Positions 6,887 through 14,417 are shown, counted from the first letter of the stretch. The stretch: DNA of 16,034 nucleotides from CAWHOW01 sp050013795 (GCA_050013795.1 JBEKEO010000054.1:1-16034), one strand, 5' to 3'. Made by a program: numbers and translations. The notes: a model not told the origin generated them from the letters alone.

Positions 6887-8194
6887 TTATTTCAATCCGA
6901 ATTCCTTTTTGATCTTATCAACATAATCAAGCTTTTCCCATGCAAAGAATTCCACTTCTTTAAGGGTTTGCTTTCCGTTGTTGCCAACCAGAACTTTCCT
7001 TTTGAAAGTATCTCTTCCAAAATGACCGTAAGTAGCTGTTTCAAGGAAAATAGGGTTCTTTAAACCGAACCTGTTGATAATGGCGCCCGGGCGCATATCA
7101 AAAATATTTTCTATACGCTTTGCTATTTCGCCATCGGTTAAACGTTTGCCTTTCTTATCTTTTACTTTGCATGTGCCATAAGTGGTAACATATAAACCTA
7201 CCGGCTTTGCAACGCCAATGGCATAAGCAACCTGCACCAGTATCTCATCGGCAACGCCGGCAGCAACCAGGTTCTTTGCAACATGACGTGTTGCATATGC
7301 AGCAGACCTGTCAACTTTTGAAGGATCTTTCCCTGAGAATGCACCGCCACCGTGAGCGCCTTTACCGCCATAAGTATCAACGATGATCTTTCTTCCTGTT
7401 AAACCTGTATCGCCGTGAGGCCCTCCGATAACAAACTTCCCGGTTGGATTAACATGCAGCGTTATCTTATGTTCGAAAAGTTTTTTAATTTTTGCAGGAA
7501 GATGTTTCATTGACCTTGGAATTAAAATCTTCTGAACATCTTCTTTAATTTTATCCTGCATAGCTTTTTCAGCAACCTGAGCCGCTTTTTTAGAAGAATC
7601 CTTTGGTTTTACAAACTCATCATGCTGGGTGGAAATAACAATAGTGTCAATTCTTTCAGGCTTGCCATTATCGTTATATTCAACGGTTACCTGTGATTTT
7701 GAATCGGGACGCAAATATTTCATTACCTTTCCTTCTTTGCGTATAGCAGCAAGTTCCTGCAGAAGAATATGTGCAAGCTCAATAGGTAAAGGCATAAAAT
7801 TATCCATTTCCCTTGATGCATAACCAAACATCATTCCCTGGTCACCGGCTCCCTGGCTTTCAACAGTGCCGCGGTCAACGCCCATGAAAATATCGTCTGA
7901 TTGTTCATGGATAGTGGAAATAACTCCGCATGATTCTGCTTCGAATTTATAATCGGCATTGGTATAACCGATCTTTTCTATTACAGCTCTTGCAGTTTTC
8001 TGGACATCAACATATCCTTTTGTCCTGACTTCGCCGCTGCAAACCACCAAACCTGTTGTTACAAGTGTTTCGCAGGCTACTTTCGAGTCGGGGTCAGCTG
8101 CAATAAATGCATCTAATAATGCGTCTGATATCTGGTCGGCAACTTTATCAGGATGCCCTTCAGATACTGATTCTGATGTGAATAAATATCCCAT
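6887..8194 (-). CDS. metK: S-adenosylmethionine synthase MetK (435 aa)
   Basis: This cytoplasmic enzyme condenses methionine and ATP into S-adenosylmethionine, releasing phosphate and pyrophosphate. Family signatures are all present: GHPDK at residues 13-17, the GAGDQG hexapeptide at 115-120, and the phosphate-binding GGGAFSGKD at 282-290 followed by KVDRSAAY. The length of 435 aa is longer than the roughly 385 aa of the E. coli enzyme. A lysine-rich stretch near 195-240 accounts for part of the difference. The ATG at 8194 starts the canonical MGYLFTSESVSEGHPDK. A long leader with a SAM-II-like element precedes the gene, which suggests feedback control by its own product. Confidence 0.97.
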   Translation of the reverse strand: MGYLFTSESVSEGHPDKVADQISDALLDAFIAADPDSKVACETLVTTGLVVCSGEVRTKGYVDVQKTARAVIEKIGYTNADYKFEAESCGVISTIHEQSDDIFMGVDRGTVESQGAGDQGMMFGYASREMDNFMPLPIELAHILLQELAAIRKEGKVMKYLRPDSKSQVTVEYNDNGKPERIDTIVISTQHDEFVKPKDSSKKAAQVAEKAMQDKIKEDVQKILIPRSMKHLPAKIKKLFEHKITLHVNPTGKFVIGGPHGDTGLTGRKIIVDTYGGKGAHGGGAFSGKDPSKVDRSAAYATRHVAKNLVAAGVADEILVQVAYAIGVAKPVGLYVTTYGTCKVKDKKGKRLTDGEIAKRIENIFDMRPGAIINRFGLKNPIFLETATYGHFGRDTFKRKVLVGNNGKQTLKEVEFFAWEKLDYVDKIKKEFGLK

Positions 8195-8205
8195 ATAATT
8201 TAAAA

Positions 8206-8255
8206 TTTACGATTTTTGATTTATGAATTAAACTTATTATTATGAATTACGATTT
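8206..8255. repeat. Short direct repeats in the metK leader
   Basis: TTACGATTT occurs at 8207-8215 and 8247-8255, and TTATGAATTA at 8221-8230 and 8240-8249. These low-complexity A+T motifs lie between the riboswitch-like element and the metK start. They may be remnants of a dispersed intergenic repeat rather than a functional site. Confidence 0.5.
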
Positions 8256-8301
8256 ATTAAACTGCTTATAAACATTCACTTTGGGGAGAACTGAGAGAAG
8301 G

Positions 8302-8362
8302 GCTAAAACTGTTGTTTTAGCATTTTTTTACGTGGTTGCAATCAATCAAATCTTTCCACAAA
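8302..8362 (-). promoter_or_regulatory. Candidate SAM-II-type riboswitch with alternative hairpin in the metK leader
   Basis: On the minus strand UGUGG (8356-8360) pairs with CCACG (8331-8335) across a 20-base loop ending in UUGCAA. An A-rich linker and AAUGCUAAAAC follow. This matches the SAM-II layout as I recall it: a short P1, a loop ending UUGCAA, an A-rich linker, and a conserved GCUAAAA that folds back as a pseudoknot. Directly downstream, GUUUUAGC (8302-8309) is the perfect complement of GCUAAAAC (8314-8321). The strand can therefore join the aptamer or the hairpin, but not both. No T-tract follows the hairpin on this strand. Location before metK fits SAM feedback. The subclass assignment rests on motif recall, not on a covariance search. 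Confidence 0.65.
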
Positions 8363-8369
8363 GAGGATG

Positions 8370-8400
8370 CGAAATTAACTAAATAACTTAATCCGGCAAA
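8370..8400 (-). promoter_or_regulatory. metK promoter
   Basis: On the minus strand TTTG (8397-8400) and TAATTTCG (8370-8377, one mismatch to TAnnTTTG) are 19 bases apart. Transcription would begin about at the 5' edge of the riboswitch-like element, which agrees with that element being an RNA leader. Confidence 0.55.
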
Positions 8401-8405
8401 ATATT

Positions 8406-9320
8406 TTATTTACTTTTTGTCAACTGGTGGAATGTTTCCTCAAGGGTTTGTTCTTCCAGATTCATCGAAAGCACAGTGATATTATGCTTTACGGCAAACT
8501 TAAAAATTTCAGGACGAATATCATTTCCCTGCGCAGCTTTAATGCTCCACAAATTCCCTTTCACACAAACCACATCCACAACACCCGGTATCTGTTTTAG
8601 CAGATTTGTGCTTACTTTCGATTCAAATTCAACCGAAACACTTTGATAATCCGTATCTGTATGATGCATTTCAACAGTGGTTTTGTTAGCCACTATTTTT
8701 CCGTTATCAATAACTATCACTTTGTCGCATATAGCTTCCACTTCCTGCATGATATGGGTGGAGAACAGCACCGTTTTTTCTTTGCCTATCTTTTTGATAA
8801 GGTTACGGATTTCAACAATCTGGTTAGGATCGAGGCCGGAAGTGGGTTCGTCGAGTATCAATACTTCGGGGTTATGAATCAGCGCCTGCGCCAGCCCTAC
8901 CCTTTGGCGGTAACCTTTCGACAGGGCGCCTATTTTCTTTTTCCTTTCCACTTCCAAACCGGTAATATCTATCATTTCGGCTATGCGCTTCTGGGTATTA
9001 TTGCCCAGCTTATGTATGCCCGAAATAAATTCAAGGTATTCCTTTACATACATATCCAGGTAAAGCGGGTTGTGCTCGGGGAGGTAGCCCACCTTCTTCC
9101 TCACCTCAATTGACTGCTCCACTACATCAAAACCGCATACCGATGCATTGCCCGATGTTTGCGGAAGATAACAGGTAATGATCTTCATCATGGTTGATTT
9201 GCCTGCACCGTTAGGGCCAACAAGCCCCACAATTTCGCCTGCAGTTATGTTGAACGATACATCATCAAGCGCCTTCTGCCTGCCGTATATCTTGGTTATA
9301 TTATTTACTTTAATTGACAT
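8406..9320 (-). CDS. gldA: GldA-like ABC transporter ATP-binding protein (304 aa)
   Basis: This is an ABC-type ATPase with Walker A GPNGAGKST at residues 35-43, the signature LSKGYRQR at 133-140, Walker B VLILDEP at 153-159, and the H-loop STHIMQE. The C-terminal extension of about 90 residues (KVSTNLLKQIPGVVDV to LEETFHQLT) is typical of the drug/gliding exporter branch. Length and sequence agree with GldA, the ATPase of the GldAFG complex linked to Bacteroidota gliding. In non-gliding species the same protein is an ABC-2-type exporter ATPase. No gldF or gldG lies beside it. The T9SS substrates elsewhere in the window make the gliding/T9SS context plausible but do not prove motility. The ATG at 9320 lies 20 bases after a TAAATTTG box. 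Confidence 0.85.
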   Translation of the reverse strand: MSIKVNNITKIYGRQKALDDVSFNITAGEIVGLVGPNGAGKSTMMKIITCYLPQTSGNASVCGFDVVEQSIEVRKKVGYLPEHNPLYLDMYVKEYLEFISGIHKLGNNTQKRIAEMIDITGLEVERKKKIGALSKGYRQRVGLAQALIHNPEVLILDEPTSGLDPNQIVEIRNLIKKIGKEKTVLFSTHIMQEVEAICDKVIVIDNGKIVANKTTVEMHHTDTDYQSVSVEFESKVSTNLLKQIPGVVDVVCVKGNLWSIKAAQGNDIRPEIFKFAVKHNITVLSMNLEEQTLEETFHQLTKSK

Positions 9321-9339
9321 GATTACCGGAATTATGATG

Positions 9340-9347
9340 CAAATTTA
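9340..9347 (-). promoter_or_regulatory. Candidate -7 box for gldA
   Basis: TAAATTTG on the minus strand matches TAnnTTTG and sits 20 bases before the gldA ATG. No convincing -33 element is visible. Confidence 0.45.
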
Positions 9348-9442
9348 CTAAAATGTAAATGCATTGCTTGTCGGCTTTAAAGACTTTAGGATATTTTAAC
9401 AAATAGCAATAAGGTACAGAGGAATACGGAATGAAATATTCT

Positions 9443-9814
9443 TTATTCATTTTTCACTTTACTCTGCATTTGGCTCAGGTCGTCAATAACATTGGTCATA
9501 ATCTGTGTCATTTGTTTGGTATCGCCGGAATAATAAGCATAATTTCGCTGGAACTGGGCAAGCGTTATATTATGCTTTTTAAAAACATAATTATAATAAT
9601 GCCACGTGCTGTAAGTAGGATTCCATTGTCTTGATTCGTTTTCAGTAATGGCGACTTCGGCAAGGAAAACATCCACCATTATTTTCCTCATTTCGTCGGC
9701 AGAGACCAGATCGGCAGGGCGTGGAACTGTTGTCTTTGTATTCCCGTGCTTATGGCAGGAAAAAGCAATCAGCGCAAAAAGAATAATTGAAGATATGTAA
9801 AAGGCTTTTTTCAT
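9443..9814 (-). CDS. DUF4296-type lipoprotein (123 aa)
   Basis: The ATG at 9814 is preferred over an in-frame TTG at 9823. It gives a clean lipoprotein signal, MKKAFYISSIILFALIAFSC, with the lipidated cysteine at residue 20. The body (LVSADEMRKIMVDVFLAEVA, then STWHYYNYVFKKHNITLAQF) matches the short helical DUF4296 family of Bacteroidota. The gene starts 15 bases after the dihydroorotase stop codon. The order glycosyltransferase, dihydroorotase, DUF4296 is one I recall from other Bacteroidota. The function is unknown; an envelope-attached periplasmic protein is predicted. Confidence 0.8.
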   Translation of the reverse strand: MKKAFYISSIILFALIAFSCHKHGNTKTTVPRPADLVSADEMRKIMVDVFLAEVAITENESRQWNPTYSTWHYYNYVFKKHNITLAQFQRNYAYYSGDTKQMTQIMTNVIDDLSQMQSKVKNE

Positions 9815-9829
9815 GTGGGGCAAAAATAC

Positions 9830-11167
9830 TTAATCCCTGTCAAACTGCAAGCGCATACCTTTAGCCGTTTCATCAAACTTTCCATTTTCATACACCAGCC
9901 TGCCATTAACAAAAGTATGCGTAACACTTGAATGAAAGGTATCTCCTTCAAATGGCGACCAATTGCATTTTGAAAGAATGTTTGATTTATTTACGGTCCA
10001 TGATTTATTTAAATCCACAAGAACAAGGTCGGCAAAATATCCTGCTCGTATATATCCACGCTTATTTATATTAAAACACGTTGCAGGAGCATGGCACATT
10101 TTATTTACTATATTCTCAAGAGTGATCTTTTTTTGATGAACCATCTCAAGCATGGCAACAAGAGAATGCTGCACCATAGGCGCACCCGAAGGAGCTTTTA
10201 AATAGGTGTTGTTCTTTTCTTCAAATGTATGAGGCGAATGATCTGTGGCAATAACATCTATGCGGTCATCCAGCAATGCATCCCATAAAGCATCAAGGTC
10301 ATCGGATGATTTGATAGCAGGATTAAGTTTTATTAATGTGCCTTTGGTTTTATAATCGGCATCGGTAAACCAAAGGTGATGAACACAGGCTTCGGCAGTA
10401 ATTTTTTTCTTTTCAAGGGAAAGAGAATTTTCGAGCAGCACCATTTCTTCAGCAGAAGACAAATGCAATAAATGCAGACGGGTATTATATTTTAATGCCA
10501 ATGCAACAGCATAGGAAGACGACTTATAACAAGCCTCAGCACTTCTTATAAGAGGATGAGAAGAAACCGGAATATCATCGCCATAAATGGCTTTTTGCTT
10601 TTCGAGATTTTCCTTTATGGTTTTCTCATCTTCGCAATGAACTGCTATCAGACTGTTCAGTGAAAATATTCGCTTAAGAGAATCCTTTTCGCTTACCAGC
10701 ATATTCCCTGTAGATGAACCCATAAAAACCTTTATGCCGCAAACATCCTTGTTGTTTATCTTTTTGAGTTCAGCCAGATTCTCGTTGGTAGCTCCTATAT
10801 AAAACGAATAATTAGCAAGAGATTTTTTAGAAGCAAGGGCAAACTTTTCCTCTAACAAATCTATAGTTGTGGCATTGGGGACAGTGTTGGGCATTTCCAT
10901 GTAAGAGGTGATACCACCGGCCACTGCTGCTTTCGATTCGGAATAAATATCAGCTTTATGAGTAAGTCCCGGCTCCCTGAAATGCACATGATCGTCAATC
11001 ACACCGGGCAATAAATATTTTCCTTTAGCATCAATAACATTGTACCCAGATCTATTGAAATCATTTCCTTCAATAACTTCCGTTATCCATTCGTTTTCAA
11101 GAATGACAGTCCCTTTGAAGATCCTGTTTTCGTTGACAATATTGGCATTCGTGATGGCTGTCTTCAT
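9830..11167 (-). CDS. pyrC: Dihydroorotase (445 aa)
   Basis: This cytoplasmic enzyme cyclises N-carbamoyl-aspartate to dihydroorotate, step three of pyrimidine synthesis. Counting from the ATG at 11167, the amidohydrolase metal site is complete: DHVHFREPG with His60 and His62, the likely carboxylated lysine Lys146 in GIKVFMGSS, His177 in AVHCEDE, His235 in LLHLSS, and Asp309 in ATDHSPHTFEEK. A catalytically competent enzyme is therefore likely, not an inactive PyrC-like subunit. A reading that starts at the TTG of 11173 adds only two residues and is less likely. It lies 60 bases after the glycosyltransferase gene, in a probable operon with it and the DUF4296 gene. Confidence 0.92.
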   Translation of the reverse strand: MKTAITNANIVNENRIFKGTVILENEWITEVIEGNDFNRSGYNVIDAKGKYLLPGVIDDHVHFREPGLTHKADIYSESKAAVAGGITSYMEMPNTVPNATTIDLLEEKFALASKKSLANYSFYIGATNENLAELKKINNKDVCGIKVFMGSSTGNMLVSEKDSLKRIFSLNSLIAVHCEDEKTIKENLEKQKAIYGDDIPVSSHPLIRSAEACYKSSSYAVALALKYNTRLHLLHLSSAEEMVLLENSLSLEKKKITAEACVHHLWFTDADYKTKGTLIKLNPAIKSSDDLDALWDALLDDRIDVIATDHSPHTFEEKNNTYLKAPSGAPMVQHSLVAMLEMVHQKKITLENIVNKMCHAPATCFNINKRGYIRAGYFADLVLVDLNKSWTVNKSNILSKCNWSPFEGDTFHSSVTHTFVNGRLVYENGKFDETAKGMRLQFDRD

Positions 11168-11227
11168 AAGCAAAACGAAAAAGGTATGACCACAGCCATA
11201 CCTTCCGACATATTTAATATTACTATT

Positions 11228-11968
11228 TTATGCTGCAAGTCTTTTATATTTTTTAAACATGCTTTTGATGCGTAATGAAAGCACACCAATTATCGCTTCT
11301 TTAAAAATACCGCCGCTCATTTTAGACTGTCCTTCGGTTCTGTCGGTAAAAATAATCGGGACCTCAACGATATTAAACCCAAGTTTCCATGCGGTAAATT
11401 TCATTTCTATCTGAAATGCATAACCGGTAAATCTTATTTTATCAAAATTGATTGCCTGCAGCACTTCCCGTTTATAGCACTTAAAACCGGCAGTGGTATC
11501 CCTTATTTTCATCCGGGTAACCATACGCACATAGGCAGAGGCATAATAAGACATCAGCACTCTGCCCATTGGCCAGTTTACTACATTAACCCCATTGATA
11601 TAGCGCGAACCGATAGCCACATCGGCATTTTCTTTTAAACAGGCATTATACAGCTTAATAAGGTCTTCGGGATTATGCGAGAAATCGGCATCCATCTCAA
11701 AAATATATTTGTACTCTTTTTTCAGCGCCCACCTAAAGCCATGAATATAAGCAGTACCAAGGCCCAATTTTCCTTTACGTTCCTCCATGAACAACCTGGA
11801 AGGAAATTCTATCATAAGATGGCGAACGATAGCCGCAGTGCCGTCGGGAGAATTATCTTCTATAATAAGAACATCAAATTCCTTAGGCAATGAAAATACC
11901 TTTCGAATTATCTTCTCGATATTCTCACGCTCTTTATAGGTTGGTATAATGACTATACAGTCGGACAC
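11228..11968 (-). CDS. Polyprenol monophosphomannose synthase-like family 2 glycosyltransferase (246 aa)
   Basis: The GT2 fold is evident: IVIIPTYKERENI at the N-terminus, EDNSPDGT at 37-44, the metal-binding DAD at 93-95 in EMDADFSHNPED, and IRDTTAGFKCYKRE plus a basic C-terminus. This matches the soluble DPM1/Ppm1 group, which transfers mannose (or another sugar) from a nucleotide donor to a polyprenyl phosphate at the inner face of the membrane. There are no membrane segments. The start is GTG at 11968. No in-frame ATG lies upstream, and the protein begins exactly where homologues begin (MSDxIVIIPTY). It is the first gene of the cluster with dihydroorotase and DUF4296. The exact sugar is not determined by the sequence. 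Confidence 0.88.
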   Translation of the reverse strand: MSDCIVIIPTYKERENIEKIIRKVFSLPKEFDVLIIEDNSPDGTAAIVRHLMIEFPSRLFMEERKGKLGLGTAYIHGFRWALKKEYKYIFEMDADFSHNPEDLIKLYNACLKENADVAIGSRYINGVNVVNWPMGRVLMSYYASAYVRMVTRMKIRDTTAGFKCYKREVLQAINFDKIRFTGYAFQIEMKFTAWKLGFNIVEVPIIFTDRTEGQSKMSGGIFKEAIIGVLSLRIKSMFKKYKRLAA

Positions 11969-12076
11969 TTGTGCTGCAATTAAAATGTAAAAATAAAAAT
12001 TATTTCAATATTCCTAATCTCTGAATATTTAAATTGTGTTAAAAAACGAAAAAACAAGAAAAATATTGTGCAATTA

Positions 12077-13042
12077 TTATTTATCAATAATTACTTCTGA
12101 AAGCATATCGTTCAGGCGATACTCCATCCTGTTCTTATATGTTCCTTTATGATAGGAATACCCAACCATCAGGGGCATGGCAATTGTTGCCTCCGAATAC
12201 ACCATTTGTTCATAAGTTGTATCCACCTTGCCCCAGGAACTTGCTTCTTTTAAAGTAGAGCCCGATAAAGCGCCATCCCTTTCGTCGGCAACGGTAATTT
12301 GTATAGCATATTTATGCATGGAAACATCATAGTCCAGCACTTCGGCTGCCACAACTATATCCTGAACAAAATTCTTTGGAACTCCTCCGCCTATCATAAA
12401 TATGCCTGTGGTAGGATTATTGATCTTGATCTTCGTTATTTCAAGAAAATCTTTTGCAGAATCAATGCTGACATGTTTGTCGGGATTATTCCATTGGTGA
12501 TGAACCAATCCGAAACCGGCGGAACAATCAGAAAAAGCAGGAACAAAAATAGGAACACCTTTTTTATAGCATTGGTAAACGATTGAATCTTCTCTTGATG
12601 CAGCAAACTTTTTATTTACATCAAGATATTTCCCCATCTCAATAATGAATTCCCTTGAAGAATATGGTCGTGTTTCAAGACTGTTGGCAATTTGCCCAAT
12701 GGTTTCATCGCAAATCCTCAGCTCATCTTCATCAATGTAAGTATCGTAAATTCTGTCGATGGCCAATTCGCGAAGACTGGCATCATTGACAAAAGGAGTT
12801 CCTTTGTAATGTTTAAATCCCAGCGCTTCGAAAAAATCCTGGTCAACAATATTGGCGCCTGTAGAAACAATGGCATCGATCATATTGTTTTTAACCATAT
12901 CAACAATCACCTGCTTTAAACCTGCTGATATCAGGGATCCGGCAAGAGTTAAAAAAACAACACAATCTTTATCTTTTTGCATCATGTCGAATATCTTAGC
13001 TCCGCGTGAAAGGTTACGTGCCTGGAAAGCCATATCGTTCAT
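12077..13042 (-). CDS. Deoxyhypusine synthase family protein, N-terminally interrupted by an in-frame TAG
   Basis: From the first uninterrupted ATG (13042) the frame encodes 321 residues of the deoxyhypusine synthase fold. Landmarks are the NAD-site LTLAGSLISAG, STGANIVDQD, a His pair at 181-182, IGGGVPKN, and the catalytic lysine Lys272 in ASSWGKV, equivalent to Lys329 of the human enzyme. Bacteria lack eIF5A, so bacterial members are thought to act in polyamine chemistry; the substrate here is unknown. The same frame continues upstream for 18 codons that match the conserved family N-terminus (PIKHIDIKKHNVVSLVDA), then hits TAG at 13097-13099. Beyond it lie 8 more codons back to an ATG at 13123. 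The intact gene would encode 348 residues. As it stands the protein lacks its first helix region unless the stop is read through. Confidence 0.85.
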   Translation of the reverse strand: MNDMAFQARNLSRGAKIFDMMQKDKDCVVFLTLAGSLISAGLKQVIVDMVKNNMIDAIVSTGANIVDQDFFEALGFKHYKGTPFVNDASLRELAIDRIYDTYIDEDELRICDETIGQIANSLETRPYSSREFIIEMGKYLDVNKKFAASREDSIVYQCYKKGVPIFVPAFSDCSAGFGLVHHQWNNPDKHVSIDSAKDFLEITKIKINNPTTGIFMIGGGVPKNFVQDIVVAAEVLDYDVSMHKYAIQITVADERDGALSGSTLKEASSWGKVDTTYEQMVYSEATIAMPLMVGYSYHKGTYKNRMEYRLNDMLSEVIIDK

Positions 13043-13123
13043 GGCGTCAACCAGTGAAACAACATTGTGTTTCTTTATATCAATGTGCTTAATGGGCTAT
13101 TTTAAATATTCTCTTTTTTCCAT
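13043..13123 (-). pseudogene. Detached N-terminal segment of the deoxyhypusine synthase gene, with amber codon 9
   Basis: ATG at 13123 opens MEKREYLK, then TAG at 13097-13099, then 18 further in-frame codons leading without a frameshift into the ATG at 13042. The post-stop residues IKHIDIKKHNVVSLVDAM align with the N-terminal strand and helix of the family. In the human protein the matching stretch leads to GFQATNFGRAV, here MAFQARNLSRGA. The coding nature of this segment, together with a promoter box 37 bases upstream of 13123, argues that the original start was 13123. Confidence 0.75.
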
Positions 13124-13159
13124 ATCAGTATTTTATTTTAAGGTCTTGGTTTTGTTTTG

Positions 13160-13167
13160 CAAATATA
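13160..13167 (-). promoter_or_regulatory. Promoter -7 box of the deoxyhypusine synthase gene
   Basis: TATATTTG on the minus strand matches TAnnTTTG. A transcript starting a few bases later would have a leader of about 30 bases to the ATG at 13123, but about 110 bases to the ATG at 13042. The spacing therefore favours 13123 as the original start codon. Confidence 0.5.
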
Positions 13168-13237
13168 ACAATTGGGACATAAAGAAAAATATAAATTATT
13201 TCATGTAACATCATATATCATCGCTGCGGGGTTGTAA

Positions 13238-14206
13238 TTATTCTAATTGCTTCAGTTCTTCTTTTGCTTTTGAAACGGGAAGAGATACAAATCCTGCGTC
13301 TGAAATAATTTTTTGTCCATCGGATAATATCCATTTTATAAAGGTAATTACCAGTTTATCTGTAGGCTTTGTCTTGCAAACAAAATAAAGATCAGGGGCA
13401 AGAGAGGACGGGAAACGACCATCGGCAATAGCCTTAAAAAGGCTGTCCTTATGCTGGTAAAAATATTCTTTGTCATCAATAACGCCATTTCCATTAAAAT
13501 CAATTGGCAGAACCTTAATACCTGAATTCTCATATTTTGAATTCGGATCATATGCAAGGCCAATAGTAGTAAAACCTATTCCGTTATTATCGTTTTTTAC
13601 AGCCTGAGTCAATTCAGGGCTCCCTGCTTCAACTGCTCCCAAAAGTTTATCCTGTTTACCGCCAAGGTATTTCGCCCATATACCCGTTTCACTGCTTGCA
13701 TCAGAGCATTTATATACATTGATCTTTTCATTTATTTTCTTCTTTCCGCTTGCAATATCCCAGTTTGTAACTTTTCCAGTGATAAATATCTCTTTTAAAA
13801 TTTCTTTCTTAAGCCCCTTAAACATCAATTGCTGCAAAACAGGATTGCTCTGATTAACTATCGGCACTACAACATATTTTGCAACAGAGGCAAACCAGGC
13901 TCCTTTGTCTGATTCTTCCTTGCTTATCCCTCTTGATAACATGCCTATGTTTATTGCACCCGTTAAGGCATCCGTCATGCTTTTGCTGTCGCTGCCGGTA
14001 GTAACATTTATTCTGGCATTGGGATAAAGTTTCTGAAACTCTTCCGCCCATTTTTGTGCCATAGGATATAGTACAGATGAACCGGAAATTGAAATGGTAC
14101 CGGTCAATTCTTCACGCGATGTGTTGTCATTTTTGTTTGAACTGTTTCTGCAACCATATGCAAGTATTAAGGTAGCTGCAATAAGCAGAGAAAATATTTT
14201 ATTCAT
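13238..14206 (-). CDS. PstS-like phosphate-binding lipoprotein (322 aa)
   Basis: The ATG at 14206 is chosen because it starts a lipoprotein signal (MNKIFSLLIAATLILAYGC, lipidated Cys19); an upstream TTG at 14245 would bury that signal. The mature part opens LTGTISISGSSVLYPMAQKW and has TGSDSKSM, IGMLSRGIS, the FITGKVTNWDI hinge motif and SDASSETGIW. All fit the PBP-like domain of the PstS family, which binds phosphate outside the cytoplasmic membrane for an ABC importer. No pstC, pstA or pstB is adjacent, so this is an orphan copy that may work with a transporter elsewhere or as a phosphate sensor. A TATCTTTG box precedes it. Confidence 0.85.
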   Translation of the reverse strand: MNKIFSLLIAATLILAYGCRNSSNKNDNTSREELTGTISISGSSVLYPMAQKWAEEFQKLYPNARINVTTGSDSKSMTDALTGAINIGMLSRGISKEESDKGAWFASVAKYVVVPIVNQSNPVLQQLMFKGLKKEILKEIFITGKVTNWDIASGKKKINEKINVYKCSDASSETGIWAKYLGGKQDKLLGAVEAGSPELTQAVKNDNNGIGFTTIGLAYDPNSKYENSGIKVLPIDFNGNGVIDDKEYFYQHKDSLFKAIADGRFPSSLAPDLYFVCKTKPTDKLVITFIKWILSDGQKIISDAGFVSLPVSKAKEELKQLE

Positions 14207-14226
14207 ATCATTAATTTTTTCTTCGG

Positions 14227-14234
14227 CAAAGATA
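14227..14234 (-). promoter_or_regulatory. Candidate -7 box for the PstS-like gene
   Basis: TATCTTTG on the minus strand matches TAnnTTTG, 20 bases before the ATG at 14206. A second match, TAAATTTG, is at 14243-14250. No Pho-box-like direct repeat was recognised. Confidence 0.45.
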
Positions 14235-14297
14235 TTAAATATCAAATTTAACCTTACAATACTTGATTGATGAAAAGAATTCCATATATATTATTAT

Positions 14298-14318
14298 TTC
14301 ACAAAATATATTTGTGAA
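14298..14318. promoter_or_regulatory. Inverted repeat in the pstS-like/proline dehydrogenase divergent region
   Basis: TTCACAAA (14298-14305) and TTTGTGAA (14311-14318) form a perfect 8-bp inverted repeat around a 5-base spacer. The repeat overlaps a TATATTTG box at 14307-14314 and lies just upstream of a second -7-like box, so a repressor or activator site is possible. The half-sites are oriented outward relative to a Crp consensus. Confidence 0.4.
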
Positions 14319-14330
14319 TCCAAAAACAAT

Positions 14331-14338
14331 TAAATTTG
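14331..14338 (+). promoter_or_regulatory. Candidate -7 box for proline dehydrogenase
   Basis: TAAATTTG matches TAnnTTTG, with TTTG at 14311-14314 sixteen bases upstream. The leader to the ATG at 14418 would be about 70 bases. Confidence 0.45.
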
Positions 14339-14417
14339 CCGTGCTTATAAAGTCTTTAAAACCTATAAAATCTTAAAATTAAACACAACCCATTTTATAA
14401 ATTAAAATAATACCATT

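Noticed and set aside
8302..8330. Apparent plus-strand rho-independent terminator (8-bp stem, 4-base loop, T7).
   Set aside because: There is no plus-strand gene upstream of it. The same bases on the minus strand are part of the metK leader element, which explains the pairing better.
8643..9113. Plus-strand 156-aa open frame opposite gldA.
   Set aside because: It lies entirely antisense to a conserved ABC ATPase, has no family features and no promoter or start context. It is a shadow frame.
9815..9823. Earlier TTG start for the DUF4296 lipoprotein.
   Set aside because: It would add MPH before a clean MKK lipoprotein signal. The ATG at 9814 is the better start.
12072..12092. Inverted repeat AATTATT/AATAATT at the end of the deoxyhypusine synthase gene.
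   Set aside because: It is a seven-pair A+T-only stem across the stop codon, expected by chance in sequence of this composition.
13097..13099. Genome-wide reassignment of TAG to a sense codon.
   Set aside because: All thirteen visible stops are TAA, which would allow it, but no other gene in the window is interrupted by in-frame TAG. A single local event is simpler.
14207..14245. Earlier TTG start for the PstS-like protein.
   Set aside because: It would put 13 residues, including acidic ones, in front of the lipoprotein signal peptide and overlap the -7 box.
14298..14318. Crp/Fnr-type binding site.
   Set aside because: The half-sites read TCACA then TGTGA, opposite to the Crp order, and the spacer is too long.
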